Source: a bacterium D16-34
GTDB taxonomy: Bacteria; Actinomycetota; Coriobacteriia; Coriobacteriales; Eggerthellaceae
Assembly (NCBI GenBank): GCA_003612515.1
Contig: RAZB01000002.1
Location: 1 to 64,000 of the forward strand
DNA length: 64,000 nt
Reading direction: 5' to 3'
Each line of letters starts with the position of its first letter. Positions within the stretch are counted from its first letter, which is position 1. Shown in pieces: positions 45,440 through 55,007 of this stretch. Under the pieces are notes generated by a model, which worked only from the letters and a program-made list of their open reading frames with translations, had not been told where the DNA came from and ran no database searches. Both the position numbers and the translations under genes were made by a program.

Positions 45440-46405
45440 GTGATTAAACGAGCTGATGAAGCGCAAGCACAAGTGAAGCGTGCAACACGTGCAGCCTATG
45501 GTGAAACACTCGTGCATCTAGCCCAGGAAGGTTTACCTGTAGTGGCAGTTGACGCCGACCTAACCGGTTCAACGACTACAAAGAAATTAGCAGATGCCGG
45601 CTTTGAAGATCGTCTTTTTAACTGCGGTATTGCAGAACAGAATATGATTGATGTTGCGGCTGGACTTTCTATTACCGGACATATCGCATTTACGGGTTCG
45701 TTTGCGGTATTTGGCACCGGTCGTGCATATGATCAAATTCGCAATACGGTGTGTTATAGCAACCTCAACGTAAAAATTGCTCCAACGCATGCAGGTATTT
45801 CAGTAGGCCCTGATGGTGGTTCTCATCAGATGCTTGAAGATATTTCGCTCATGCGCGGCCTGCCCAATATGCGGGTTTTAGTTCCCGCAGATTATGCAGC
45901 TGCAGCCTCAGCACTTCGTCTGGCAGCACAAACGCCCGGTCCGGTATATGTGCGCATGGGAAGAGCATCAGTTCCTGCGGTGTATGCCGATGATGTTGAG
46001 CTTGAAATTGGTCGTGCTTATGTACTTCGCGAGGGCAAAGATGTAACAATCTTTGCTTGTGGAGTTGAAGTTGATCAGGCACTTCAAGCCGCAGAAACAC
46101 TTGCTGAGCAAGGTATTGATGCGGAAGTTGTTGATGTGTTTTCCATTAAACCGTTAGATGAAGACACTATACTTGCATCTCTTGCTAAAACCGGATGTGC
46201 AGTAGTAGCTGAAGAGCATAGCGTCTATGGTGGTCTCGGCTCTGCAATAGCGGAATTAGTATGTGAGTACAAACCAACTCCGCTTGAGTTTATTGGCATG
46301 AAAGACCGTTTTGGTAAATCCGGCGAATATCTTGAATTGATGGACTATTTCAAGATGGATGCTGCTGCCATTGTTGAAGCTGTGAAGAGGGTTATTGCGC
46401 GCTAG
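45440..46405 (+). CDS. Transketolase, C-terminal subunit
   Basis: The 321-residue partner subunit carries the pyrimidine-binding domain (F-N-C-G-I-A-E-Q-N-M, the glutamate of which activates thiamine pyrophosphate) and the C-terminal transketolase domain (V-D-V-F-S-I-K-P-L-D, E-E-H-S-V-Y-G-G-L-G). GTG 45440 is used, with AAGGAGAG 6 bases upstream; an ATG at 45413 lies inside the upstream gene. The two proteins must associate for activity. Confidence 0.94.
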   Translation: MIKRADEAQAQVKRATRAAYGETLVHLAQEGLPVVAVDADLTGSTTTKKLADAGFEDRLFNCGIAEQNMIDVAAGLSITGHIAFTGSFAVFGTGRAYDQIRNTVCYSNLNVKIAPTHAGISVGPDGGSHQMLEDISLMRGLPNMRVLVPADYAAAASALRLAAQTPGPVYVRMGRASVPAVYADDVELEIGRAYVLREGKDVTIFACGVEVDQALQAAETLAEQGIDAEVVDVFSIKPLDEDTILASLAKTGCAVVAEEHSVYGGLGSAIAELVCEYKPTPLEFIGMKDRFGKSGEYLELMDYFKMDAAAIVEAVKRVIAR

Positions 46406-46461
46406 TGCTTCTGATAAGATTATACAGTCGCACTATAAGTACTACTTGAATGGAGCATTCT

Positions 46462-47274
46462 GTGACATACGACATGAGCCAAGGTATGCCTGCGTATTCG
46501 GCACGGCAGGCAACGTCGCAGTTGTCGGCTGCTTTACCTGAGTTAGATATTGATGACATCCCACAGTCATATGGGTTGCCAGTTATCACTTTTGATCATG
46601 TGACAAAAATATATCCTGCTCAGCCCAACAAACCGGCGCTTGATGATATTTCGCTTGAGATATTCGCTGGCGAATTCGTATTTTTGATCGGTCATTCAGG
46701 ATCAGGTAAATCTACCTTTATTCGCATGCTTATTCGCGAGATTAAGCCAACTTCTGGAACTATTAAAGTTGCCGATGAGGATTTAACCACTATGCGCAAT
46801 TGGCGCGTTCCTTATCTTCGTCGCAACATCGGATGCGTTTTTCAAGACTTCAAGTTGCTTCCCAACAAGACCGTCTTTGAGAATGTTGCATTCGCACTTG
46901 AAGTAATTGGCAAGTCGCGCCATGTAATTAAAACGCAAGTGCCAGAGGTGCTTCGTTTGGTTGGCTTGCAAGATAAGCTTAATAAACGACCAGATCAGCT
47001 CTCTGGTGGTGAGCAACAGCGCGTTTCTATTGCTCGTGCTATTGTTAACCGGCCGCCGCTTCTGATTTGTGACGAGCCAACGGGTAATCTTGACCCGCAA
47101 ACTTCACGCGGCATTATGGATTTGCTCGAGCGAATTAATCGTACGGGCACGACAGTTTTAGTGGCAACACATGACCGTGAAATGGTAGACAACATGCGTC
47201 GTCGTGTTATCGCGCTTGATCGTGGCGTATTGACCCAAGACCGGGAAAGGGGAGTGTACCGAGTCAATGGCTAG
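46462..47274 (+). CDS. ftsE: Cell division ATP-binding protein FtsE
   Basis: FtsE is the ATPase of the FtsEX complex, which activates peptidoglycan hydrolases at the division site. The 270-residue protein has Walker A ([10 protein letters not shown]), the ABC signature (L-S-G-G-E-Q-Q-R) and Walker B ([12 protein letters not shown]). About 40 residues precede the ordinary FtsE start at [10 protein letters not shown], a Ser/Ala-rich extension of unknown role. GTG 46462 is placed after GGAG; ATG 46450 is an alternative. ftsX overlaps the end by 8 bases. Confidence 0.95.
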   Translation: MTYDMSQGMPAYSARQATSQLSAALPELDIDDIPQSYGLPVITFDHVTKIYPAQPNKPALDDISLEIFAGEFVFLIGHSGSGKSTFIRMLIREIKPTSGTIKVADEDLTTMRNWRVPYLRRNIGCVFQDFKLLPNKTVFENVAFALEVIGKSRHVIKTQVPEVLRLVGLQDKLNKRPDQLSGGEQQRVSIARAIVNRPPLLICDEPTGNLDPQTSRGIMDLLERINRTGTTVLVATHDREMVDNMRRRVIALDRGVLTQDRERGVYRVNG

Positions 47275-48175
47275 TTTCTTCTATTTCCTGAGAGAGTCTT
47301 TTACGGGCTTTTCGCGCAACTTGTCAACGGCATTAGGCTCTATTATTACCATCTTTTTGTCGCTTCTGATCATTGGTATTTTTATGATCGGCGGCTATGT
47401 GGTAGACAACGTTGCCTCTTCGCTTGAAAGCGAAGTTTCTATTACGGCATTTGTCTCAGATGATGCCTCGGAGGCAGATATTGATACCGTTGAGTCGTAT
47501 ATTCGCGGACTTGAGGGTGTACAGTCAGTAAGTTTCACCACCAAAGACCAGGCACTTGAAAATTTCCGTCAAACTTCAAACTCAGATATTATCGATACGC
47601 TTGATGGTCAAAACCCGTTACCTGCTTCTATTGATGTCGAATTATCAGATCCGCAGATGGTAGAGCAAGTTGCTAGTCAGATTGAAAGCAATACCACCTT
47701 CCAACAAATTTGCGATGAGCCAGATAATCCTGCAGAGTCACTTAAGTATGGCCAGCAGACTGTAGAGCGCCTGTTCACGCTTACGAATTACGTTCGCTAT
47801 ATCAGTATGGCATTAGTTGCTCTTCTCATCTTTATCGCGTTGGTATTTATCAATAACACCATTCGCTTGGCTATTCTTGCTCGTCGTAAAGAGATTGCTA
47901 TCATGCGTTTGGTTGGTGCATCAAATGGCTTTATTCGCGGGCCGTTTCTTATGGAAGGTGCGCTGCATGCTGTTATTGGAGCTGCCTTAGCTGTTGGTGT
48001 TCTTGAGCTGCTTCGCTATTTGGTTTTGCCTAAGTTGCAAACTGCGTTGATGTTCTTGAACTTCGATATCGGACCTACTGCTTTCTTGTTCATCTATGTG
48101 ATGCTTGCGGTATCTGGTTTGATTATTGGTCTTATTGGTTCTGCCTTTGCAATGCGTCGCTACCTGAAAGTATAA
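47267..48175 (+). CDS. ftsX: Cell division permease FtsX
   Basis: FtsX is the membrane half of FtsEX. The 302-residue protein has a hydrophobic segment near residues 24-48, an extracellular domain of about 120 residues that in other species contacts cell-wall hydrolases, and three more segments at the end with the conserved [18 protein letters not shown] block typical of the FtsX/MacB permease fold. It overlaps ftsE. The autolysin at 16074 could in principle be one of its targets. Confidence 0.95.
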   Translation: MASFFYFLRESFTGFSRNLSTALGSIITIFLSLLIIGIFMIGGYVVDNVASSLESEVSITAFVSDDASEADIDTVESYIRGLEGVQSVSFTTKDQALENFRQTSNSDIIDTLDGQNPLPASIDVELSDPQMVEQVASQIESNTTFQQICDEPDNPAESLKYGQQTVERLFTLTNYVRYISMALVALLIFIALVFINNTIRLAILARRKEIAIMRLVGASNGFIRGPFLMEGALHAVIGAALAVGVLELLRYLVLPKLQTALMFLNFDIGPTAFLFIYVMLAVSGLIIGLIGSAFAMRRYLKV

Positions 48176-48194
48176 TTTCGGCGGTTTGTAGTTC

Positions 48195-49478
48195 ATGGGA
48201 AAACATGCAAACAAGTCTGTGCTGAACGCGTCAGTTACCAAAACGCGCATCCGCAATATTCGCCTGTTGAAGTTGTTGGTATGCGCGTTACTGATCTGTG
48301 CAGCATTTTTTGCAGGCTTTTTAGTTCGTGGAGATGCGCCTTTGCTTGGCATGCTTGGCTTTCCAGGAATGGCTGCGCAAGATGCTACTTTGACCAAGAC
48401 AAATGCCAACGACTCATCCACGCTTGATGGTCGTATGGCTGAGGTTGAAAAGATTCTTTCTGAAGATAGTCTTGATCAGTATGACTTAGAAAGAGCAACC
48501 GAGAAGCTCATTGAAGCACTTGCAGACACAACAGAAGATCCGTATCTTCGCTACTATTCTCCTTCTCAATATGAAACAATTTCGCAAGACACCGCATCGA
48601 ATGTGGGCGGTGTAGGTGTACTTTTCTCGGAGTACCAAGGAAAGACCTATGCGGTTGATGTTTTTGAAGGATCAGCAGCGCAGAATGCTAACGTGCAGGC
48701 CGGTGATTTTATCGTGGCCATTGATGGCGATCATTCGCACGATTGGACGGTGAGTGAGGTTACTTCAGCACTCAAGGCTAAAGATGGCGAAGATGTTGTT
48801 ATCACCTGGCGACGTCCTACCTCTTTAGATGATGAAGGTGGTACTGAATATCGAACCACGCTTACCTGTACTGACTACACGGTGAAAAATGTGACTGCCG
48901 AAATGATTGGAACAGTTGGCTATATTCAGCTCAAGCAAATCACCCAAAATGCGGCAAGCCTTGTTGAAGATGCCATTGAGGAGTTAAACAATCAGGGGGC
49001 AACTGCATTTGTGCTTGATATTCGAGATAATCCTGGTGGTTATTTGACGCAAGCAGTGGACGTTGCAAGTCTGTTTATACGCAGTGGCACTATTGTTCGC
49101 ATTCAGACAAAAGACGCAGATGAAACTACGAAAAATGCTAATGGTACTGCTACGAGCTTGGTCACTGATAAACCATTAGTTGTCTTAATTAACGAAAATA
49201 CAGCTGCAAGTGCTGAGGTGTTGGCTGCAGCGCTTGCGGACAATCAGCGCGCAACGCTCGTAGGAACAACTACCCTTGGCAAAGGGTCGGTTCAAGTAAC
49301 GCGTGATCTCAGTTATGGTGCCGGACTTCGCTATACAGCAGCATTGTATAAGTCGCCGCTCGGTCATGATATCGAAGGTGTAGGTGTTCAGCCCGAAATT
49401 GGCGTAGGTCTTTCTGAAGACGAAGACAATCAAAAAGCACTTGCAATTGAGACAGCACAAACGTTAGCAAGCGAGTAA
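48195..49478 (+). CDS. C-terminal processing protease (S41 family)
   Basis: A membrane-anchored serine protease of the CtpA/CtpB type. Residues about 25-45 form the signal anchor, a PDZ domain follows (G-V-G-V-L-F-S, then A-G-D-F-I-V-A-I-D-G), and the S41 active site has Ser339 (A-A-S-A-E) and Lys363 (L-G-K-G-S). Together with ftsEX directly upstream this is a frequent Gram-positive order; CtpA/B-like proteins process cell-wall enzymes. It starts 19 bases after ftsX and RNase R follows 4 bases after its stop. Confidence 0.93.
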   Translation: MGKHANKSVLNASVTKTRIRNIRLLKLLVCALLICAAFFAGFLVRGDAPLLGMLGFPGMAAQDATLTKTNANDSSTLDGRMAEVEKILSEDSLDQYDLERATEKLIEALADTTEDPYLRYYSPSQYETISQDTASNVGGVGVLFSEYQGKTYAVDVFEGSAAQNANVQAGDFIVAIDGDHSHDWTVSEVTSALKAKDGEDVVITWRRPTSLDDEGGTEYRTTLTCTDYTVKNVTAEMIGTVGYIQLKQITQNAASLVEDAIEELNNQGATAFVLDIRDNPGGYLTQAVDVASLFIRSGTIVRIQTKDADETTKNANGTATSLVTDKPLVVLINENTAASAEVLAAALADNQRATLVGTTTLGKGSVQVTRDLSYGAGLRYTAALYKSPLGHDIEGVGVQPEIGVGLSEDEDNQKALAIETAQTLASE

Positions 49479-49482
49479 ATAC

Positions 49483-51588
49483 GTGGGTCGCAAACGTTCT
49501 TCAGGCAGGCGTTCTACGCGGAGGCGCCAGCGTAGTAATCCCTATGGTGTTTTGCAAATGCAATCAGCAGGTTATGGCTTTGTACAAACTGCTGAAGGAA
49601 TGTTTTATATAGCGCCTCGATACCTCAATGGTGCATTTGACGGTGACTTTGTTGAGATTGCACCTATTTCTGGTGGCAAACAAAACGAGCAGACCTCATC
49701 AAGAGTATCAGCAAAAAAGCCACCGGCACGTGTGGTGCGCGTAATAGACAGGACTCACGACACTATTTTGGGTCGTTATGAGATTGCCGAGCCTTTCGGT
49801 GTGGTAGTTCCGCAGGACAAGCGGATTCCCTATGATATTTTCACTATCCATGCAGAACATCCCGATATCGCTCATGGGTCGTTGGTGCGCGTACGCATCG
49901 TTGATTATCCTACTCGCCATAGTGCTGCAAGCGGTGTAATAGAAGAAGTCTTAGACGATGCCGATATTGCGCAGTCATCCATTGATGCGCTTATAACAAA
50001 ACATAAGCTTGAAACAAGGTTTTCTGAGGCCGCGCTTGAACAAGCGCAGTCATGCAAGATTGATGTGCGTGCTGCTCAAGCGTTGGGGTATAGAGATATA
50101 ACTGATCGAGTGGTAATCACCATAGACCCCAAAGACGCAAAGGATTTTGATGATGCGTTGTCATTTGATCAGGTAACCTATGATGGGTTGGCCTGTTGGC
50201 GATTGGGTATACATATAGCTGACGTTGGCGCTTATGTGGGCTGGGATAGCTCGCTTGACTTAGATGCTCGCAGGCGAGGAACGAGCGTATATTTAGCCGA
50301 CCGTGTTATTCCCATGCTCCCTGAAAAGCTTTCAAATGATATATGCTCATTGAAACCTGGTGAAATTCGACAAACGCTCAGCGTTGATGTTATTTTCGAT
50401 GATCAAGCAAACATCTTAGATGTAGAGTTTTATCCGGCGCTCATCTGCTCTGCTGCGCGGCTAACCTATGATGATGCTTTGACGATCTTAGAAGCATGCT
50501 TTGATGGTGAAGCTGATGACTATTCTTTCGCTGATCAGGTAGAACTTGAACACTCCATTTTGCATCACACCAATAAGCGTGACCTTACGCGCATGCTGTG
50601 CGGGCTTGATAGAATTGCACAAGCACGAATAGCTTCACGGAGTGTACAAGGTGGCATAGATTTTGAGCATCCTGAAGCTAAGGTTGTCCTTGGTAAAGAT
50701 AAAGAGGTTGTATCGATCGATCTTCGCACGAAGAATCGGGCAACAATGCTTGTTGAAGAAGCTATGATTTTAGCGAATGAGTTGGTTGCGCAATATACTT
50801 TTGAGCAGCAAATTCCCAGTCTTTATCGTGTCCATGAGGCACCTGCAGCTGACAGCTTAGCAGCTTTGGTGCCGCTTTTTGCGCAGTATAGTTGGTTTGA
50901 GAAGGTTGACACGCGGAAGTTTGTTGCTGGTGATGCGAAACAGATACAACGCGCACTTACCTATAGCGAAGGCCGGCTTGAGCACTATTTGGTAACCTCG
51001 CTTTTGCTGAGAGCTATGATGCGCGCTCATTATTCGGCTCATTGCGATCCGCATTATGGGCTCGGATTGGAAACGTATACGCATTTCACCTCACCAATCA
51101 GGCGATATCCAGATCTGGTTGTGCACAGGGCTCTTCGCTCGCAACTATTTGCTCATGAGCTATTCTCATCGTCTCAGAAAGAGGCTCTGACCTGGCTTGC
51201 GCAACACACATCAGATACCGAGCGCATTGCTGAGACTGCTGCGAGACAGTCTCAAGAAATCAAGATGCTTGAATATATGCAACGCTTTGTTGGAAGAATA
51301 TTTCCCGGAACGATTTCAGGCGTGACACAGCAAGGTTTGTTTGTGCAACTGGAAAATACTGTTGAGGGCATGGTTGGACTTCGCCATCTACCAGACGAAT
51401 ACTACATTTTTGATGCCACGCATTATCAACTTATTGGCGAACAGAGCGATACGGTCTATAGCTTAGGGGTGCGTGTATATGTTTGCGTGCATGAGGTGGA
51501 TCCGGCAAATAGAAAATTGAACTTTACGCTCTCAGACAAAGACGCTTTCAAAAAACAGCAGGCAAGTATGGATCTGTACGATATCTGA
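49483..51588 (+). CDS. rnr: Ribonuclease R (RNase II/R family)
   Basis: An exoribonuclease that degrades structured RNA from the 3' end. The 701-residue protein has an N-terminal basic, cold-shock-like part, the RNB catalytic domain with D-P-K-D-A-K-D-F-D-D-A, H-I-A-D-V-G and T-S-P-I-R-R-Y-P-D-L, and a C-terminal S1 RNA-binding domain (F-P-G-T-I-S-G-V-T-Q-Q-G-L). The start is GTG 49483, four bases after the ctp stop. smpB, which often follows rnr, is not here; a fatty-acid cluster begins instead. RNase II is less likely because of the gene context and length. Confidence 0.93.
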   Translation: MGRKRSSGRRSTRRRQRSNPYGVLQMQSAGYGFVQTAEGMFYIAPRYLNGAFDGDFVEIAPISGGKQNEQTSSRVSAKKPPARVVRVIDRTHDTILGRYEIAEPFGVVVPQDKRIPYDIFTIHAEHPDIAHGSLVRVRIVDYPTRHSAASGVIEEVLDDADIAQSSIDALITKHKLETRFSEAALEQAQSCKIDVRAAQALGYRDITDRVVITIDPKDAKDFDDALSFDQVTYDGLACWRLGIHIADVGAYVGWDSSLDLDARRRGTSVYLADRVIPMLPEKLSNDICSLKPGEIRQTLSVDVIFDDQANILDVEFYPALICSAARLTYDDALTILEACFDGEADDYSFADQVELEHSILHHTNKRDLTRMLCGLDRIAQARIASRSVQGGIDFEHPEAKVVLGKDKEVVSIDLRTKNRATMLVEEAMILANELVAQYTFEQQIPSLYRVHEAPAADSLAALVPLFAQYSWFEKVDTRKFVAGDAKQIQRALTYSEGRLEHYLVTSLLLRAMMRAHYSAHCDPHYGLGLETYTHFTSPIRRYPDLVVHRALRSQLFAHELFSSSQKEALTWLAQHTSDTERIAETAARQSQEIKMLEYMQRFVGRIFPGTISGVTQQGLFVQLENTVEGMVGLRHLPDEYYIFDATHYQLIGEQSDTVYSLGVRVYVCVHEVDPANRKLNFTLSDKDAFKKQQASMDLYDI

Positions 51589-51633
51589 TTAGCTTTAGTT
51601 TTGTGGAAAGCATATAGTACGCCTGTCAAATAC

Positions 51634-51646
51634 TTTGATTATCAAA
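51634..51646. promoter_or_regulatory. FabT-type operator
   Basis: TTTGATTATCAAA is a dyad matching the site described for streptococcal FabT (core TTTGA-N3-TCAAA). It lies 81 bases before the MarR/FabT-type gene, next to another half site (TCAAA at 51626-51630), so the regulator probably controls its own promoter and the fab operon behind it. Confidence 0.7.
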
Positions 51647-51726
51647 ATAAATACGATACCATGATCATTATGCTGATGATTATAAGAAGCATGTTTTTGA
51701 AATCTTATGAGTGAAAAGGATGTCAT

Positions 51727-52203
51727 GTGAGTACACATGCGCTCTCTGTGCAAACCTATGAGCAAATAAACGAGTTGCTCACTAAGACCTTTGCCACCAT
51801 TTTGCGAGTCGAAGAAAAATCAATCAGTTTGCATGATATGGATGCGCTGACAATCTCTGAGCTTCATACTATTGATGCTATTGGGCTTGAGGGGGATGTG
51901 CCCATGAAGCAAATAGCTTCAAGCCTTGGGATCACGATGGCAACAGCAACAGTTGCAATCTCTAAGCTGGTAGACAAAGGCTATGCGGCACGTTTTCGTC
52001 CTGAAAACGATAGGCGAAAAGTTCTTGTGTCGTTAACGAAAAAAGGAAAACTTGCACGCTGTGCTCATGAGAAATTCCATAAGCAAATGATTGATGAGGC
52101 GCTTTCTGGTTTGACTTCAGAAGAAATAGGAATACTTGCTGACGCCCTCGTTAAAATCAAAAACTTTTTTGAGTCTCAAGAAACACAATTAGAAGGCACT
52201 TGA
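51727..52203 (+). CDS. fabT: MarR-family fatty-acid synthesis regulator, FabT-like
   Basis: FabT represses the type II fatty-acid genes of streptococci and uses long acyl-ACP as corepressor. This 158-residue MarR protein aligns by eye with FabT along its length: I-N-E-L-L-T-K at the start, I-S-E-L-H-T-I-D-A-I-G in the first helices, a winged helix (S-L-G-I-T-M-A-T-A-T-V), D-R-R-K-V-L-V-S-L-T-K-K-G and a final F-H-K-Q-M-I-D-E-A. GTG 51727 has AAAGGATG upstream. The operator at 51634 and the fab genes behind it confirm the role. A separate promoter in the 117 bases before fabK is possible; none is clear. Confidence 0.88.
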   Translation: MSTHALSVQTYEQINELLTKTFATILRVEEKSISLHDMDALTISELHTIDAIGLEGDVPMKQIASSLGITMATATVAISKLVDKGYAARFRPENDRRKVLVSLTKKGKLARCAHEKFHKQMIDEALSGLTSEEIGILADALVKIKNFFESQETQLEGT

Positions 52204-52320
52204 CGGATGTGGTTGCTCTTCGGCTGATGTGTGAAGCAAGCAAGCCTGTGAGCACGGTAAAATATGAGTTTATGAATAAGCATGTACTAGATGCATAATG
52301 AGAGTCAGATAGGGTTAAAC

Positions 52321-53286
52321 ATGAAAACACGCATAACAGAATTGTTGGGTATTGAAGTTCCGGTTATTCAAGGTGCTATGGCACGTATCGCTGATGGCAA
52401 ACTTGCTGCAGCGGTAAGCGAAGCTGGTGGCTTGGGAATTATAGCGTGTGGTGGAGCACCTGCTGAATGGGTGCGTGAACAGGTGAGCATTGCTCGTTCG
52501 CTGACCGATAAGCCGCTCGGCGCTAATGTTATGCTGATGGATCCTGGTGCTGCGCAAACTGCCGAATTGTTAACTGAGCTTGGTATTGATGTAATCACCA
52601 CAGGCGCTGGTTCGCCAGCAAATTTCTTACCTATGTGGAAAGAAGCCAATATCAAAGTTATTCCCGTTGTTGCCTCAACAGCTCTTGCGGTGCGTATGGA
52701 ACGTTTAGGTGTTGATGCTGTGGTGGCAGAAGGCACTGAGTCAGGTGGGCATATTGGTGAGCTAACCACGATGGCGCTTGTGCCAAGCGTATGTGCATCT
52801 GTTTCAATTCCTGTTATTGGTGCAGGTGGTATTGCTAATGGCAGAGGAATTGTTGCTGCGTTTGCCCTTGGTGCAGAAGCGGTGCAAATGGGAACGCGAT
52901 TCTTGACCGTGGAAGAATGCAGTATTGCTGAGGCATATAAAGAGCGCGTGTTAGCAGCTAAGGATTCAGATACGATTGTTACCGGTCGTGGCAGTGGGCA
53001 TCCCGCACGTTGCTTAAAGAATAAATTTTCGCGAAAAGTTCGTTCTTTAGAAGCAGACATGGAAGCGCATGGGGATGAGCTTGAGCAGATGTATCTCGGA
53101 TCGCTCAAACGTGCAATTGATGGCGATGTTGAAAATGGCTCAATGATGGCAGGTCAGATTGCCGCTTTGGTAAAAGAGCGCAAAACTGCACGTGCAGTTA
53201 TTGATGAGCTTATGGATGAAGCGGTAACGTTCGGCGCGCTTGATCTTGAGCAAATGGCACGAGCAAATGCCTTGCGAGGTGAATAA
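52321..53286 (+). CDS. fabK: Enoyl-ACP reductase II (FMN-dependent)
   Basis: FabK reduces the trans-2-enoyl-ACP double bond in each elongation cycle, and it is a flavoprotein unrelated to FabI, insensitive to triclosan. The 321-residue protein has the nitronate monooxygenase-like TIM barrel (I-P-V-I-G-A-G-G-I-A-N-G-R-G, G-A-E-A-V-Q-M-G-T-R-F), and the catalytic-loop E-S-G-G-H-I-G. ATG 52321 is preferred to 52291 because the protein then starts at the family's M-K-T-R-I-T-E. It ends at the fabD start. No fabI or fabL is seen. Confidence 0.93.
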   Translation: MKTRITELLGIEVPVIQGAMARIADGKLAAAVSEAGGLGIIACGGAPAEWVREQVSIARSLTDKPLGANVMLMDPGAAQTAELLTELGIDVITTGAGSPANFLPMWKEANIKVIPVVASTALAVRMERLGVDAVVAEGTESGGHIGELTTMALVPSVCASVSIPVIGAGGIANGRGIVAAFALGAEAVQMGTRFLTVEECSIAEAYKERVLAAKDSDTIVTGRGSGHPARCLKNKFSRKVRSLEADMEAHGDELEQMYLGSLKRAIDGDVENGSMMAGQIAALVKERKTARAVIDELMDEAVTFGALDLEQMARANALRGE

Positions 53287-54243
53287 ATGTCACTAGAGCT
53301 TGGGAAAACAACAAATGCATCGGTCTGGATGTTTTCAGGTCAAGGTGCACAAAAACCCGGCATGGGTCTTGACTTGCAAGATATCCCTGAAGTTCGCGAC
53401 ACCTTTGTGTGCGCTTCAGATGTTTTAGGTTTTGATGTTGCTGAATTTATCGAAACCGCTACCGAAGATAAAATCAACAACACCGCATTTGCACAACCTT
53501 GCATGTGCGTGCTTTCCGTGGCACAGGCTCGCGCGCTTCTTGCGCGTGGTATAGCGCCAGATGCAGTGCTTGGTTTTTCATTGGGGCAGATAAGTGCGCT
53601 ACCAATTTCTGGAATGCTGAGCGATGAAGCAACTTTTGCTTTCGTAAAAGAGCGCGCACGTTTGATGGCTGAAGCGGCAGCTGAAAACCCCGGATGCATG
53701 AGTGCGCTTCTAAAAGCGGATGAGCCAAGTGTTTTGGCACTTTGCGAGCAGTGTGCAGATGGTGATGTCCTTGTTGCTGCAAATTACAACTCACCAGGTC
53801 AGATTGTTATTTCTGGTACGAGTGAGGCGGTTGGGCGCGCTGAGGCGGCGTGGGCTGAACAAGGTAAGCGATCATCGCGATTAGCAACTTCTGGCGCCTT
53901 TCATTCTCCCTTGATGGCTCAGGCTGCAGAAAAACTATCAGCTTATCTTAACAACCTCGAATTTAATGAAGCGCAAATTCCGTTGATTAGCAACGTGACT
54001 GCTTTACCACTTGCGCCTGATCAGGCTAAGGCACAACTCGCTGATCATCTTACTCATCCGGTACGTTTTGACCTGTCGGTGCAAAATCTGATTGACGCGA
54101 ATGCGGTTGAGTTTGTAGAGCTTGGTTATGGTGGAGTGTTGGCAAATCTCGTCAAACGAATCAATAAAGATGTTGATCGAAAGGTGATTTCGGATCGCCC
54201 CAGTTTTGATGCTTATGTAAATTCAAAAAGCGAATGTGAGTGA
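53287..54243 (+). CDS. fabD: Malonyl-CoA:ACP transacylase
   Basis: FabD loads malonyl groups onto acyl-carrier protein. The 318-residue protein has the active-site serine in G-F-S-L-G (Ser98), where the frequent GHSLG form has Phe, and the catalytic His in G-A-F-H-S-P-L. Q-G-A-Q-K-P-G-M-G near the start is also standard. Its ATG follows the fabK stop directly and its own stop (TGA 54241-54243) overlaps the fabG start. Confidence 0.94.
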   Translation: MSLELGKTTNASVWMFSGQGAQKPGMGLDLQDIPEVRDTFVCASDVLGFDVAEFIETATEDKINNTAFAQPCMCVLSVAQARALLARGIAPDAVLGFSLGQISALPISGMLSDEATFAFVKERARLMAEAAAENPGCMSALLKADEPSVLALCEQCADGDVLVAANYNSPGQIVISGTSEAVGRAEAAWAEQGKRSSRLATSGAFHSPLMAQAAEKLSAYLNNLEFNEAQIPLISNVTALPLAPDQAKAQLADHLTHPVRFDLSVQNLIDANAVEFVELGYGGVLANLVKRINKDVDRKVISDRPSFDAYVNSKSECE

Positions 54244-55007
54244 TGAGAGTGGCTGAACAGACTACAAAGAGAAACGCGATAGTAACCGGCTCAAGCAGAG
54301 GTATTGGTGCGGCGATCGCTCGAGAACTTGCCGAGAAGGGCTATAACATTTGTTTGAATTGTTCAAGCAAATCAGGTCTCGAGCACTTAGAGCACTTCGC
54401 TTCTGAACTTGAGGATGCTTATGGCATTAAAGCTATATGCTGCGTTGCTAATGTTGCAGATGCTCCTAGCGCACAGAACTTGATTGATTGCTGTGTTTCT
54501 GCGTTTGGCAGCGTAGATGTGTTAGTTAATAACGCGGGCATAACCAAAGACGGTCTCGCTGCGCGTATGAAAGAAGAAGATTTCGATGCGGTAATCTCGG
54601 TTAACCTGAAAGGCACATTTAACTGTTGTAAAGCAGCGGCCTCTAAAATGATGAAGCAGCGATATGGCCGCATTATTAACATGTCGAGCGTGGTGGGCGT
54701 TGCAGGAAATGCGGGGCAGGTAAACTACGCGGCATCAAAAGCTGGAGTTATCGGCATCACCAAGTCTCTTGCAAAAGAACTCGCAGCGCGCAATATTACC
54801 GTAAACGCTGTTGCTCCAGGCTTTATTGCTACTGATATGACTGATGCATTGTCTGAAACCCAAAAGGCAGCTATTTCTGATCGTATTGCAGCAAAGCGTT
54901 TTGGCGAGGCGCAGGAAGTGGCCGCGCTGGTTGGTTTTCTTGCAAGTGAGAAAGCAGCCTATATTACCGGACAGGTAATTTGTATTGATGGAGGTATGGC
55001 ATTATGA
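54243..55007 (+). CDS. fabG: 3-oxoacyl-ACP reductase
   Basis: FabG reduces 3-oxoacyl-ACP with NADPH. The 254-residue short-chain dehydrogenase has T-G-S-S-R-G-I-G (cofactor loop), N-N-A-G, the catalytic Ser in M-S-S-V-V-G and Y-A-A-S-K with Tyr and Lys. The first ATG that does not extend into fabD is at 54243 (TGATG overlap), with GTG 54240 a possible start. Its end overlaps fabF (ATGA), so the order fabD-G-F is translationally coupled. Confidence 0.94.
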   Translation: MRVAEQTTKRNAIVTGSSRGIGAAIARELAEKGYNICLNCSSKSGLEHLEHFASELEDAYGIKAICCVANVADAPSAQNLIDCCVSAFGSVDVLVNNAGITKDGLAARMKEEDFDAVISVNLKGTFNCCKAAASKMMKQRYGRIINMSSVVGVAGNAGQVNYAASKAGVIGITKSLAKELAARNITVNAVAPGFIATDMTDALSETQKAAISDRIAAKRFGEAQEVAALVGFLASEKAAYITGQVICIDGGMAL

